Program-made: the position numbers and the translations under genes
Origin: Clostridium aquiflavi
Lineage (GTDB): Bacteria > Bacillota > Clostridia > Clostridiales > Clostridiaceae
Length of the DNA: 64,000 bases
NCBI RefSeq assembly: GCF_031344075.1
Contig: NZ_JAVJAN010000002.1
Coordinates: forward strand, 68,952-132,951
Direction: 5' to 3'
The notes under the pieces: generated by a model
Seen by the model: only the letters and a program-made list of their open reading frames with translations
The model's database searches: none
Told to the model about the DNA's origin: nothing
Shown: piece by piece, positions 53,061 to 61,072 of the stretch
Numbering within the stretch: the first letter of the stretch is position 1
Layout: each line of letters starts with the position of its first letter

Positions 53061-54644
53061 ATGAAGAGATCTTTAGTAAAAATTTTAGGAATTACTGCTT
53101 TAGCAATTTCAGTTGCTTTTACAAGTTTTTCAGCACCTGTTATGGCTGTTGAATCAACAAATTCAATTATTATAGAAGAGAGTAAATCATCTAATGATTT
53201 TATTTTGAATGAAATTGAAAATAGCACAAAAAATGAACCAACTATAGAAAATAATAAAGAGAATTTAAATGATGAAAGTTTAAATCATGAATCAAATAAT
53301 AAAAAAGAAGAAGATCAGCTAAATGAAGTTAAAGAAATTTTAAAAGAATCAAAAACGGAGAATGAAGCTGAAGGTTTAGAAATACCAGATACAATAGAAT
53401 TACCTAATAGTGAAGATTTCGATAGTAAATCAAAAGTTGAAGCTCAAGGTGAAATTATAGAACAAGAACCATTACAATATCCTGATATTAAAAGTGAAGT
53501 TATTGAGGAAGGAAACAAATATCCGATAGTATTAGTTCATGGATTTATGGGATTTGGAAGGGATGAATTATTAGGATATAAATACTGGGGTGGTATTGTT
53601 GATATTCAAGAAAGTTTGAGGAATCAAGGATACGAAACTTACACAGCAACAGTAGGTCCTGTTTCAAGTAACTGGGATAGAGCTTGTGAGTTATACGCAT
53701 ACATAGTTGGTGGAACAGTTGATTATGGTGCAGCACATGCTAAAAAATATGGACATGAAAGATATGGCAGAACTTTTGAAGGTATATATAAAGATGTAAG
53801 TGATGCTAATAAAATTCATCTTATAGGTCATAGTATGGGTGGACAAACAGTACGTACACTTACTCAACTTTTAAGTGAAGGTAGTGAAGAAGAAAGAAAT
53901 TATGATCAAGAAAATATATGTGCTTTATTTATGGGTGGAAAACATTGGGTTAGAAGTGTTACCACAATATCAACACCTAATGATGGAACAACATTATCAG
54001 ATGTAATGCCAGCAAAAAAATTGATAAATGTTTCATTGGGAATATTAGGAACAATAAATGGGAAAGATAATTTATCTAATTGTTTATATGATTTTAAATT
54101 AGACCAATTTGGACTAAAAAAACAACCTGGAGAATCATATATAAATTATAATAAAAGGGTTTTAGATAGTAATATATGGTCTGGAACAAAAGATATAGGA
54201 CCATATGATTTATCAACTTATGGAGCTGAAGAACTAAATAAATGGGTAAAAGCTCAACCTGATGTATATTATTTTTCATGGGTAACAAAAGCTACAAAAA
54301 AATTATTAATAACAGGTTATGCTGTACCACAAATAGGTCCTATGAATCCATTATTTTATCCAAGTGCAACTAAAATGGGAAACTATACACGTAATTATAA
54401 AGGTCCTATTATAGATGACGAATGGTTTGATAATGATGGCATTGTAAATTCAATAAGTCAAGAAGGTCCTAGATTAGGTTCTAATGATGTGATTAAAAAA
54501 TTCAACGGACAACCTAAAGTTGGTCAATGGAATGTTATGCCAACACTTATAAATACGGATCATATGGATATAGTTGGAACATTTGGTGATGTAGAAGATT
54601 GGTACATTGATTATGCAGAACAGTTAAGTAATTTACCTAGATAA
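53061..54644 (+). CDS. secreted zinc-containing lipase (family I.5), long acidic propeptide
   Basis: A 527-residue lipase 100 nt after copy 2. The signal peptide (KRSLVKILGITALAISVAFTS) ends near VMA-VE. About 125 residues rich in Glu, Asn, Lys and Ser follow, with no recognised domain, longer than the propeptides of the other two lipases. The catalytic part has GHSMGG, DNDGIVNSIS and TDHMDIVG. Zinc ligands SSNWDRACELYAYI, AHAKKYGHERYG and KLDQFGL are kept. GAGGTGAAG lies upstream of ATG. Confidence 0.92.
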   Translation: MKRSLVKILGITALAISVAFTSFSAPVMAVESTNSIIIEESKSSNDFILNEIENSTKNEPTIENNKENLNDESLNHESNNKKEEDQLNEVKEILKESKTENEAEGLEIPDTIELPNSEDFDSKSKVEAQGEIIEQEPLQYPDIKSEVIEEGNKYPIVLVHGFMGFGRDELLGYKYWGGIVDIQESLRNQGYETYTATVGPVSSNWDRACELYAYIVGGTVDYGAAHAKKYGHERYGRTFEGIYKDVSDANKIHLIGHSMGGQTVRTLTQLLSEGSEEERNYDQENICALFMGGKHWVRSVTTISTPNDGTTLSDVMPAKKLINVSLGILGTINGKDNLSNCLYDFKLDQFGLKKQPGESYINYNKRVLDSNIWSGTKDIGPYDLSTYGAEELNKWVKAQPDVYYFSWVTKATKKLLITGYAVPQIGPMNPLFYPSATKMGNYTRNYKGPIIDDEWFDNDGIVNSISQEGPRLGSNDVIKKFNGQPKVGQWNVMPTLINTDHMDIVGTFGDVEDWYIDYAEQLSNLPR

Positions 54645-54673
54645 AAAAATAAAATATAATTTGCTAAAGAATG

Positions 54674-54711
54674 AAATACCTTGAACTGAAATTAGTTTGA
54701 GGTATTTTTAT
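54674..54711 (+). terminator. terminator after the lipase cluster
   Basis: AATACCTTGAACT pairs with AGTTTGAGGTATT (two G-U pairs), followed by TTTATTTG. Confidence 0.72.
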
Positions 54712-54785
54712 TTGTAAAACTGGTTAATTTTAGTTGTATTAAAAATAAAATATATATTAATATTAATAAAGAAGGAGGCGTTAAT

Positions 54786-55565
54786 ATGGTTATAGGAATT
54801 GGTCAAATTGATATAATATGGGAAAATGAATTAATAAACATGAATAAAGTTGAAACTTTAATTAAAGAAGCATCAAGAAAAAATGTAGAATTAATACTTT
54901 TTCCAGAAATGACTTTAACAGGAGTAACATTAAATATAAATAAGTTAACTTTATCACAAGATAAAATAATCGAATGGTGTCGTGAATTAGCTATAAAAAA
55001 TAATATAAATATAGGTCTTGGATATGGTAAGAAAATTGATTCCAAGGCATTGAATAATTATCTTATAATATCTAATTTTGGAGAGGTTATATCTGATTAT
55101 ACTAAAATACACTTGTTTACATATGGTGGAGAGCCAAAAGCATATCATAATGGTATGAACATTCAAAATTATAAAATAGGACAATTTTCTTTAGCATCAT
55201 TTATTTGTTATGACTTAAGGTTTCCTGAAATTTTTCAAGTAGCTTCAAGAAATACGCAGGCAATAACTGTCGCAGCTAATTGGCCAAAGTCAAAAATTGA
55301 AGAATGGATAAGCTTTTTAAAAGTTAGAGCGCTAGAAACTCAAAGTTATATTATAGGTATCAATAGATTAGGAGAAGGTGACGGAATAAAATATAATGGC
55401 CAATCTGCTATTGTTAGTCCATGGGGAGATATATTAAATGATTTAAGCGATAAAGAAGAACTTATAATACAAGAAATTAAATTAGAGCAAGTATTTAAAT
55501 CAAGAGCGAAATTTAATGTTAAAGATGATAGGAGAGAGGATCTATATAAAAAATATTATAGCTGA
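54786..55565 (+). CDS. carbon-nitrogen hydrolase (nitrilase superfamily)
   Basis: This 259-residue enzyme has the Glu-Lys-Cys catalytic set: Glu in LFPEMTLTG near residue 41, Lys in YTKIHLF near 106 and Cys in ICYDLRFPE near 139. This resembles the omega-amidase (Nit2/YafV-like) branch, which deaminates alpha-ketoglutaramate. AAGGAGG precedes ATG. A perfect 12-bp hairpin overlaps its stop. Confidence 0.9.
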   Translation: MVIGIGQIDIIWENELINMNKVETLIKEASRKNVELILFPEMTLTGVTLNINKLTLSQDKIIEWCRELAIKNNINIGLGYGKKIDSKALNNYLIISNFGEVISDYTKIHLFTYGGEPKAYHNGMNIQNYKIGQFSLASFICYDLRFPEIFQVASRNTQAITVAANWPKSKIEEWISFLKVRALETQSYIIGINRLGEGDGIKYNGQSAIVSPWGDILNDLSDKEELIIQEIKLEQVFKSRAKFNVKDDRREDLYKKYYS

Positions 55566-55590
55566 CAATAAAGTCAGCTATAATTAAAAA
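55555..55590. terminator. hairpin at the end of the nitrilase-family gene
   Basis: ATTATAGCTGAC (55555-55566) pairs perfectly with GTCAGCTATAAT (55573-55584) around a 6-nt loop. It spans the stop codon. Confidence 0.75.
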
Positions 55591-55669
55591 TTAGGTATGT
55601 GAATCAAAAATTAGTTTTTAAAAATTTATTAAAAGAAAATACAAAATTAAATTGATTTTCTAAATATAA

Positions 55670-56122
55670 TTATATATTAGATAACACTTCTTCAATATGT
55701 CCTTTTACTTTAACTTTTCTAAATTCTTTAACAAGTATTCCGTTTTCATCGATTATAAAAGTGCTTCGTTCAATTCCAAGAACTTTTTTACCAAACATAT
55801 TTTTTTCTTTTATAACATCATATAACTTGCAAACTGTTTTTTCTTCATCACTTAATAAGATAAATGGCAAATTAAATTTGCTTATAAATTTATTGTGTGA
55901 ATTTAAATTATCCTTACTTATTCCGATAACTACAGTATTTTTATTTTCAATAATATTATAATTATCTCTGAAATCACAAGCCTCAGCTGTACATCCAGGT
56001 GTATTATCTTTTGGATAAAAATATAAAATTACTTTTTTACCTTTATAATCATTTAAACTGTGGATTTTTTCATCACACCCTTGAAGAGTAAAATTAGGAG
56101 CTAATTCACCTATGTTAATCAT
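55670..56122 (-). CDS. bcp: thiol peroxidase of Bcp/PrxQ family
   Basis: About 150 residues. The peroxidatic Cys lies in YPKDNTPGCTAEACDFRD, with the resolving Cys five residues later, the typical Bcp spacing. The C-terminal ERSTFIIDENGILVKEF is also family-like. It reduces peroxides with thioredoxin. ATG at 56122 has GGAGG 8 nt upstream; a GTG three codons earlier overlaps that site and is unlikely. Confidence 0.93.
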   Translation of the reverse strand: MINIGELAPNFTLQGCDEKIHSLNDYKGKKVILYFYPKDNTPGCTAEACDFRDNYNIIENKNTVVIGISKDNLNSHNKFISKFNLPFILLSDEEKTVCKLYDVIKEKNMFGKKVLGIERSTFIIDENGILVKEFRKVKVKGHIEEVLSNI

Positions 56123-56281
56123 AATATTCACCTCCGAATATATTTAATATTATATAATAATTATTATTATTTATCAAGACATATAATATAATAATTATTA
56201 AAAGGTAGTTTATACAGTAGTATATATTTACATAACTAAAATGGATGCTATAATTTAAGGTATATTACAGGGGGAATAACA

Positions 56282-57460
56282 ATGATTAATGATAAGCTGT
56301 TAGAGAAAATAGATAATTTGGAAGAAGAACTTATAAACTTGTATCATATTTTGCATCAAAATCCAGAACTATCAAATGAAGAGTTTGAAACTACAAATAT
56401 GATAAAAAAATTACTACAAGAAGTAGATATAGATATTTTACATACTGATTTAAAGACAGGCCTTATAGCTGAAGTGAAAGGTAATCCTAATGGACCAATA
56501 GTTGCAATAAGATGCGATATAGATGCTCTACCTATAAAAGAAGAAAGTGTTTTGTCTTATAAATCTAAAAACAATGGTAAAATGCATGCGTGTGGTCATG
56601 ATTTTCATATGGCAGCAATTTTAGGTGCAGCTTATTTAATAAAGAAAAGCCAAAGAGATTTAATAGGAACAGTTAAATTTATATTTGAGCCTAGTGAAGA
56701 AAGTTCAAAAGGAGCTAAAAAAATAATTGATACAGGAGCTTTAGATGATGTTGAAGCTATTTTCGGTTTGCATAATGTTCCTAATTTAGATGTTGGGATA
56801 ATCGGAATAAAATCTGGAGCAATGACAGCAGCTGTGGATAGATTTGAAATAAAGATATCAGGTATTGGGAGTCATGCAGCAAAACCGGAAAAAAGCATTG
56901 ATCCAATTATAATATCATCAAATATTATAAATGCTCTACAAACTATTATAAGTAGAAATGTAAGTCCAATTAATGATGCACTTTTAAGTATAACTCATAT
57001 AGAAAGTGGAAATTCATGGAATATAATACCTGACTATGCTTATATGGAAGGAACAGTTAGAACATTAGATAAAGAAACAAGAGAGTTGATTCCAAAAAGA
57101 ATGAGTAGTCTTATTAATGGAATAGCAGAGTCATTTGGAGGAAAAGCTGAATTCATATGGCATCAGGGACATCCAGCTACAAATAATGAAAAAGAATGGG
57201 TAAATATTGCATCTCAAATAGGAAAAAGAATGGGATATAAGGTAAGTGAAAATTCAATGGGATTAGAAGGAGAAGATTTTGCTTATTATCAAGAAACTAT
57301 TCCAGGTGCATTCATAATTTTTGGAACAGGCAAATCATTTGCACATCATCACCCTAAATTTGCAGTAGATGAAAATGCAATAATAAATTGTGCTAAATAC
57401 TTTGCTAATTTATCAGAAGAAGCTTTATCGATATTGGTTAAAAAAAGACATAAGTTATAA
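56282..57460 (+). CDS. M20-family amidohydrolase (aminoacylase/HipO-like)
   Basis: This 392-residue metallopeptidase has RCDIDALPIKEE near residue 77 and the metal ligands in GKMHACGHDFHMAAIL near 104. FEPSEESSKGAKKII provides the Glu pair, followed by GLHNVP. The lid domain begins near 185 and the last ligand is His in FAHHHPKFAVDE near 360. It probably deacylates N-acyl amino acids. The ATG follows AGGGGGAATAAC. Confidence 0.9.
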   Translation: MINDKLLEKIDNLEEELINLYHILHQNPELSNEEFETTNMIKKLLQEVDIDILHTDLKTGLIAEVKGNPNGPIVAIRCDIDALPIKEESVLSYKSKNNGKMHACGHDFHMAAILGAAYLIKKSQRDLIGTVKFIFEPSEESSKGAKKIIDTGALDDVEAIFGLHNVPNLDVGIIGIKSGAMTAAVDRFEIKISGIGSHAAKPEKSIDPIIISSNIINALQTIISRNVSPINDALLSITHIESGNSWNIIPDYAYMEGTVRTLDKETRELIPKRMSSLINGIAESFGGKAEFIWHQGHPATNNEKEWVNIASQIGKRMGYKVSENSMGLEGEDFAYYQETIPGAFIIFGTGKSFAHHHPKFAVDENAIINCAKYFANLSEEALSILVKKRHKL

Positions 57461-57464
57461 GAAT

Positions 57465-57512
57465 AATACCTTAATAAATTTAAAATACTAAGTTTATTAA
57501 GGTATTTTTTTG
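57465..57512 (+). terminator. terminator after the amidohydrolase
   Basis: AATACCTTAATAAA pairs perfectly with TTTATTAAGGTATT, followed by a T-run. Confidence 0.88.
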
Positions 57513-57588
57513 TATAAGAAATTATAAAATATTAACATTCACTTAAAATATAGCCAAATTTAAAAATCTGGTAAAAAATATAATATTC

Positions 57589-57654
57589 TTGACAAATTTA
57601 TAAACAAGTCTATAATTAGATATAAATACAGACCCCCTACCCGGGGGTGGGAGG
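57589..57654 (+). promoter_or_regulatory. copper-responsive promoter with CsoR operator
   Basis: TTGACA (57589-57594), a 16-bp spacer and TATAAT (57611-57616) form a near-consensus promoter. At 57631-57651 a GC-rich dyad GACCCCCTACCCGGGGGTGGG stands out in AT-rich DNA and resembles CsoR operators. It overlaps the early transcribed region and the ribosome site, so binding of copper-free CsoR would block expression. Confidence 0.82.
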
Positions 57655-57661
57655 ATAAAAC

Positions 57662-57928
57662 ATGAGTGAAGAAAGAAAAAAAGCATTACAATCTTTAAAA
57701 ACAGCAAAAGGACAAATTGAAGGGATAATAAAAATGATAGAAGATAATAGGTATTGTATAGATGTAGCAAATCAAATATTAGCGGCACAATCATTACTTA
57801 AAAAAGCTGATTTAATGATATTACAAGGGCATTTACGTCATTGTGTTAAAGAAGCATGTCTTAATAATAATCCCGATGAAAAGATAGAAGAAATGAATAA
57901 AGTATTAGAAAAAATACTTTCTAAGTAG
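57662..57928 (+). CDS. csoR: CsoR-family copper-sensing repressor
   Basis: This 88-residue helical repressor has RLKTAKGQIEGIIKMIE-like helix 1, the metal Cys in YCIDVANQI near residue 39, and the His-x-x-x-Cys motif in GHLRHCVKEA near 60-64, the CsoR copper-site pattern. It directly follows the GC-rich operator and precedes copA and copZ. Release from DNA on Cu(I) binding is family knowledge. Confidence 0.92.
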   Translation: MSEERKKALQSLKTAKGQIEGIIKMIEDNRYCIDVANQILAAQSLLKKADLMILQGHLRHCVKEACLNNNPDEKIEEMNKVLEKILSK

Positions 57929-57944
57929 GATTTAAAATATAATT

Positions 57945-58160
57945 TACAACATATTTTAAATGTGTTGATGTTATAGTATAAAAGCTCGTGGACTGAGAAA
58001 TTTACTTTAAGAAATCTAAAAATAAAGATTAGTCTAATTAATGCGTGTTCCCAATGAAACATTGTGACAAGCAATTAATTCAACAAATCTTCATTAAGAA
58101 TTCTAAAAAGCAAATTTCAATGCCACTGCGCCTATATACAATAACATCAATATTGCTAAT
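57945..58160. repeat. structured inverted-repeat element, long copy (copy A)
   Basis: Left terminal repeat TGTGTTGATGTTATAGTATA (57961-57980) is mirrored by TATACAATAACATCAATA (58135-58152). Inside are a stem AAGATT (58025-58030)/AATCTT (58086-58091) and a hairpin CAATG-AAA-CATTG (58052-58064). It has no open frame. The copy at the window end shares the inner sequence and the same fold. It sits between csoR and copA. Confidence 0.75.
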
Positions 58161-58191
58161 AAATATATTTATAAAAAGAAAGGAATAATGT

Positions 58192-60621
58192 ATGCAAAAA
58201 AAATCATTTAAGATTAATGGAATGACATGCTCAGCTTGTGCAAATAGAGTTGAAAGAGTTGTTGGAAAATTAGATGGAGTAGAAAAATCTAACGTTAATT
58301 TTGCAACTGAAACTCTTAGTGTTGAGTTTGATGAAAATAAACTACAAGATAAAGACATAGAAGAAAAAGTCGTAAAAGCTGGATATGGTGTTAAGAAAAA
58401 TATAAAAACTTATAACTTAAAAGTAGAGGGAATGACTTGTTCAGCATGCGCTAATAGAGTTGAAAGGGTAACTAAAAAGCTAGAAGGTGTTCAGGAATCA
58501 AATGTTAATTTTGCTACTGAAAAGCTAACTATAGTGGTTGACGAAGATTTAGCAGGATATTCTGACATAAAAGCTGCTGTAGAAAAAGCAGGTTATAAAA
58601 TTGAAAAAGAATATAAAGCTAAAGAAGGTAATAAAGATAGCAATCCAGCTAAAGAATTGCTAAATAGATTTATAATTTCTGTGATACTAACAGTTCCATT
58701 ACTAATAATTAGTATGGGGCATATGGTGGGAATGCATCTTCCAAGTATAATTGATCCAATTATCAATCCATTAAATTTTGCTTTAATACAAGTTGTATTG
58801 ACACTTCCAGTTATGTTAGTTGGATATAAATTTTACAAAGTAGGAATAAAGAATCTTTTTAAATTAAGTCCTAATATGGATTCATTAATATCAATAGGAA
58901 CCTTAGCAGCATTTTTATATGGAATATTTGCAATAGTTAAGATAAATCAAGGTAATAGTGAATATGCAATGCATTTATATTTTGAATCAGCAGCTGTAAT
59001 ATTAACATTAATAACACTTGGTAAATGTTTAGAAGCTGTATCAAAAGGAAAGACATCTCAAGCAATAAAAGCATTAATGGGTTTAGCTCCTAAAAATGCT
59101 ACTGTTATAAGAAATGGCATAGAAACTATTATTCCAGTTGAAGAAGTTGTTGCTGGAGACATTGTTTTAGTAAAACCAGGAGAAAAATTACCTGTAGATG
59201 GTGAAGTAATAGAAGGCATTACATCAATTGATGAATCTATGCTTACTGGTGAAAGTATTCCTGTAGAAAAAGAAACTGGAAGTACTGTAATTGGCGCAAG
59301 TATAAATAAAACTGGATTTATTAAATATAAGGCTACTAAAGTTGGAAAAGATACTGCATTAGCTCAAATTGTTAAATTAGTTGAAGAAGCTCAAGGATCA
59401 AAAGCACCTATAGCAAAATTAGCAGATGTTATTTCAGCATATTTTGTACCTATAGTTATAGGTTTAGCTGTAATTTCAGCAGTTGCATGGCTTGTAGCAG
59501 GAGAGTCAATGATATTTGCATTAACTATATTTATATCTGTATTAGTAATAGCATGTCCTTGTGCATTAGGTCTTGCAACCCCAACAGCAATTATGGTTGG
59601 AACAGGAAAAGGTGCAGAAAATGGAGTTTTAATAAAAGGTGGAGAAGCCTTAGAGACAACATATAAATTAAACACAATAGTATTTGATAAAACAGGAACT
59701 ATAACTGAAGGAAAACCTAAAGTTACAGATGTTTTAGTTAATAATATAACTGAGAATGAAATATTAAGCTTAGCAGCAAGTGCTGAAAAGGGGTCAGAGC
59801 ATCCACTTGGAGAAGCAATTGTAAAAGAAGCTGAAGATAGGAAATTAAAGTTAAAAGAAATTAATAAATTTAATGCAATCCCAGGTCACGGTATAGAGGT
59901 ATTAATTGACGAAAAAAATATTTTCCTGGGAAATAAGAAGCTAATGAAAGAAAAAAATGTAGATATATCGTCATTAGATGAACAATCAGAAAGATTGTCT
60001 AATGAGGGAAAAACACCTATGTATATATCAATAAATTCTGAATTAAAAGGCATAATAGCTGTTGCTGATACTGTAAAAGAAAATAGTAAAGAAGCTATAG
60101 AGAGTTTACATTCAATGGGGATAAAAGTTGCCATGATTACAGGTGATAATAAGAATACTGCAAACGCAATAGCTAAACAAGTTGGAATAGATATAGTTTT
60201 AGCAGAAGTATTGCCAGAAGATAAAGCAAATGAAGTAGCAAAATTGCAAAAAGATGGAGATAAAGTTGGAATGGTTGGAGATGGAATAAATGATGCTCCA
60301 GCTCTTGCTAAAGCTGATATTGGTATAGCAATTGGTTCAGGAACTGATGTAGCAATTGAATCAGCAGATATAGTTCTTATGAAAAGTGATTTAATGGATG
60401 TTACTACAGCAATAAAACTAAGTAAAGCAACCATTAGAAATATAAAAGAAAACCTAGCATGGGCATTTGGATACAATATATTAGGAATACCAGTAGCAAT
60501 GGGAATACTACATATATTTGGTGGCCCATTACTAAATCCTATGATAGCTGCAGGTGCTATGAGTTTTAGTTCAGTATCAGTATTATTAAATGCACTAAGA
60601 CTAAGGAACTTTAAAGCTTAA
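58192..60621 (+). CDS. copA: copper-exporting P1B-type ATPase
   Basis: This 809-residue pump has two heavy-metal-binding domains (GMTCSACANRVERV near residues 8 and 80). Eight membrane helices follow with the ion-site motif CPCALGLATPTAIM near 460. The phosphorylation site is DKTGTITEG near 500, and GDGINDAPAL lies near 700. SEHPLGEAIVK is the nucleotide-binding His-Pro motif. It exports Cu(I). The gene follows AAAGGAATA at ATG and lies between two terminal-repeat copies of the local element. Confidence 0.95.
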   Translation: MQKKSFKINGMTCSACANRVERVVGKLDGVEKSNVNFATETLSVEFDENKLQDKDIEEKVVKAGYGVKKNIKTYNLKVEGMTCSACANRVERVTKKLEGVQESNVNFATEKLTIVVDEDLAGYSDIKAAVEKAGYKIEKEYKAKEGNKDSNPAKELLNRFIISVILTVPLLIISMGHMVGMHLPSIIDPIINPLNFALIQVVLTLPVMLVGYKFYKVGIKNLFKLSPNMDSLISIGTLAAFLYGIFAIVKINQGNSEYAMHLYFESAAVILTLITLGKCLEAVSKGKTSQAIKALMGLAPKNATVIRNGIETIIPVEEVVAGDIVLVKPGEKLPVDGEVIEGITSIDESMLTGESIPVEKETGSTVIGASINKTGFIKYKATKVGKDTALAQIVKLVEEAQGSKAPIAKLADVISAYFVPIVIGLAVISAVAWLVAGESMIFALTIFISVLVIACPCALGLATPTAIMVGTGKGAENGVLIKGGEALETTYKLNTIVFDKTGTITEGKPKVTDVLVNNITENEILSLAASAEKGSEHPLGEAIVKEAEDRKLKLKEINKFNAIPGHGIEVLIDEKNIFLGNKKLMKEKNVDISSLDEQSERLSNEGKTPMYISINSELKGIIAVADTVKENSKEAIESLHSMGIKVAMITGDNKNTANAIAKQVGIDIVLAEVLPEDKANEVAKLQKDGDKVGMVGDGINDAPALAKADIGIAIGSGTDVAIESADIVLMKSDLMDVTTAIKLSKATIRNIKENLAWAFGYNILGIPVAMGILHIFGGPLLNPMIAAGAMSFSSVSVLLNALRLRNFKA

Positions 60622-60623
60622 TT

Positions 60624-60672
60624 CCTCTGTCCATGAGCTTTATACTACAATATCAACACTGTTTTAAAACAT
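60624..60672. repeat. structured inverted-repeat element, solo end (copy B)
   Basis: CCTCTGTCCATGAGCTTTAT and what follows match, as reverse complement, the left end of copy A over about 36 nt with few differences. Only one end is present. It lies between copA and copZ. Confidence 0.72.
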
Positions 60673-60724
60673 AGCCTTATTTTAAAGTGTAAATAGAAAA
60701 TAATATTTTAGGAGGAATAGATTT

Positions 60725-60928
60725 ATGAAAAAGACAATTATAATTGAAGGAATGAGTTGTAACCATTGTGTAGGTCATGTAAAAGAGGCATTAGAAAACT
60801 TAGCTAATGTAACATCAGTAGAAGTAAATTTACAAGAAAAATGTGCTACAGTAGAAACAACAGAAAGTGATTCTGTTTTAAAAGAAGCAATAGAAGAAGA
60901 AGGTTATGATGTTGTAGAAATAAAATAA
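60725..60928 (+). CDS. copZ: copper chaperone (CopZ-like, single HMA domain)
   Basis: A 67-residue ferredoxin-like HMA protein with the Cu(I) motif GMSCNHCVGHV near residue 9. It carries Cu(I) to CopA or CsoR. The ribosome site is TAGGAGGAATAG. It completes the csoR-copA-copZ set, though a repeat copy separates each gene. Confidence 0.93.
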   Translation: MKKTIIIEGMSCNHCVGHVKEALENLANVTSVEVNLQEKCATVETTESDSVLKEAIEEEGYDVVEIK

Positions 60929-60939
60929 GATTTTTAATG

Positions 60940-61045
60940 GCTATGTTTTACTAACATGTTGATATATGCAATAGGAAAAGTGGACTAATTTCAATTACTT
61001 AGTCCACTTTTCGTATGCATATATTAACATATTTTAAAGTATAAT
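60940..61045. repeat. structured inverted-repeat element, short hairpin form (copy C)
   Basis: ATGTTGATATATGCA (60956-60970) mirrors TGCATATATTAACAT (61016-61030). An inner arm AAAAGTGGACTAA mirrors TTAGTCCACTTTT. The whole folds into a hairpin of about 75 nt. It lacks the internal part of the long copies, so it looks like a deletion derivative. It also sits between convergent genes, where it could end transcription. Confidence 0.75.
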
Positions 61046-61072
61046 GGTTAATTAAAAATAGATAGTTATGAA

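Noticed and set aside
57945..58160. CRISPR-like or tandem repeat array near the copper genes
   Set aside because: The repeats are inverted and dispersed with no regular spacer pattern, so a CRISPR reading does not fit.
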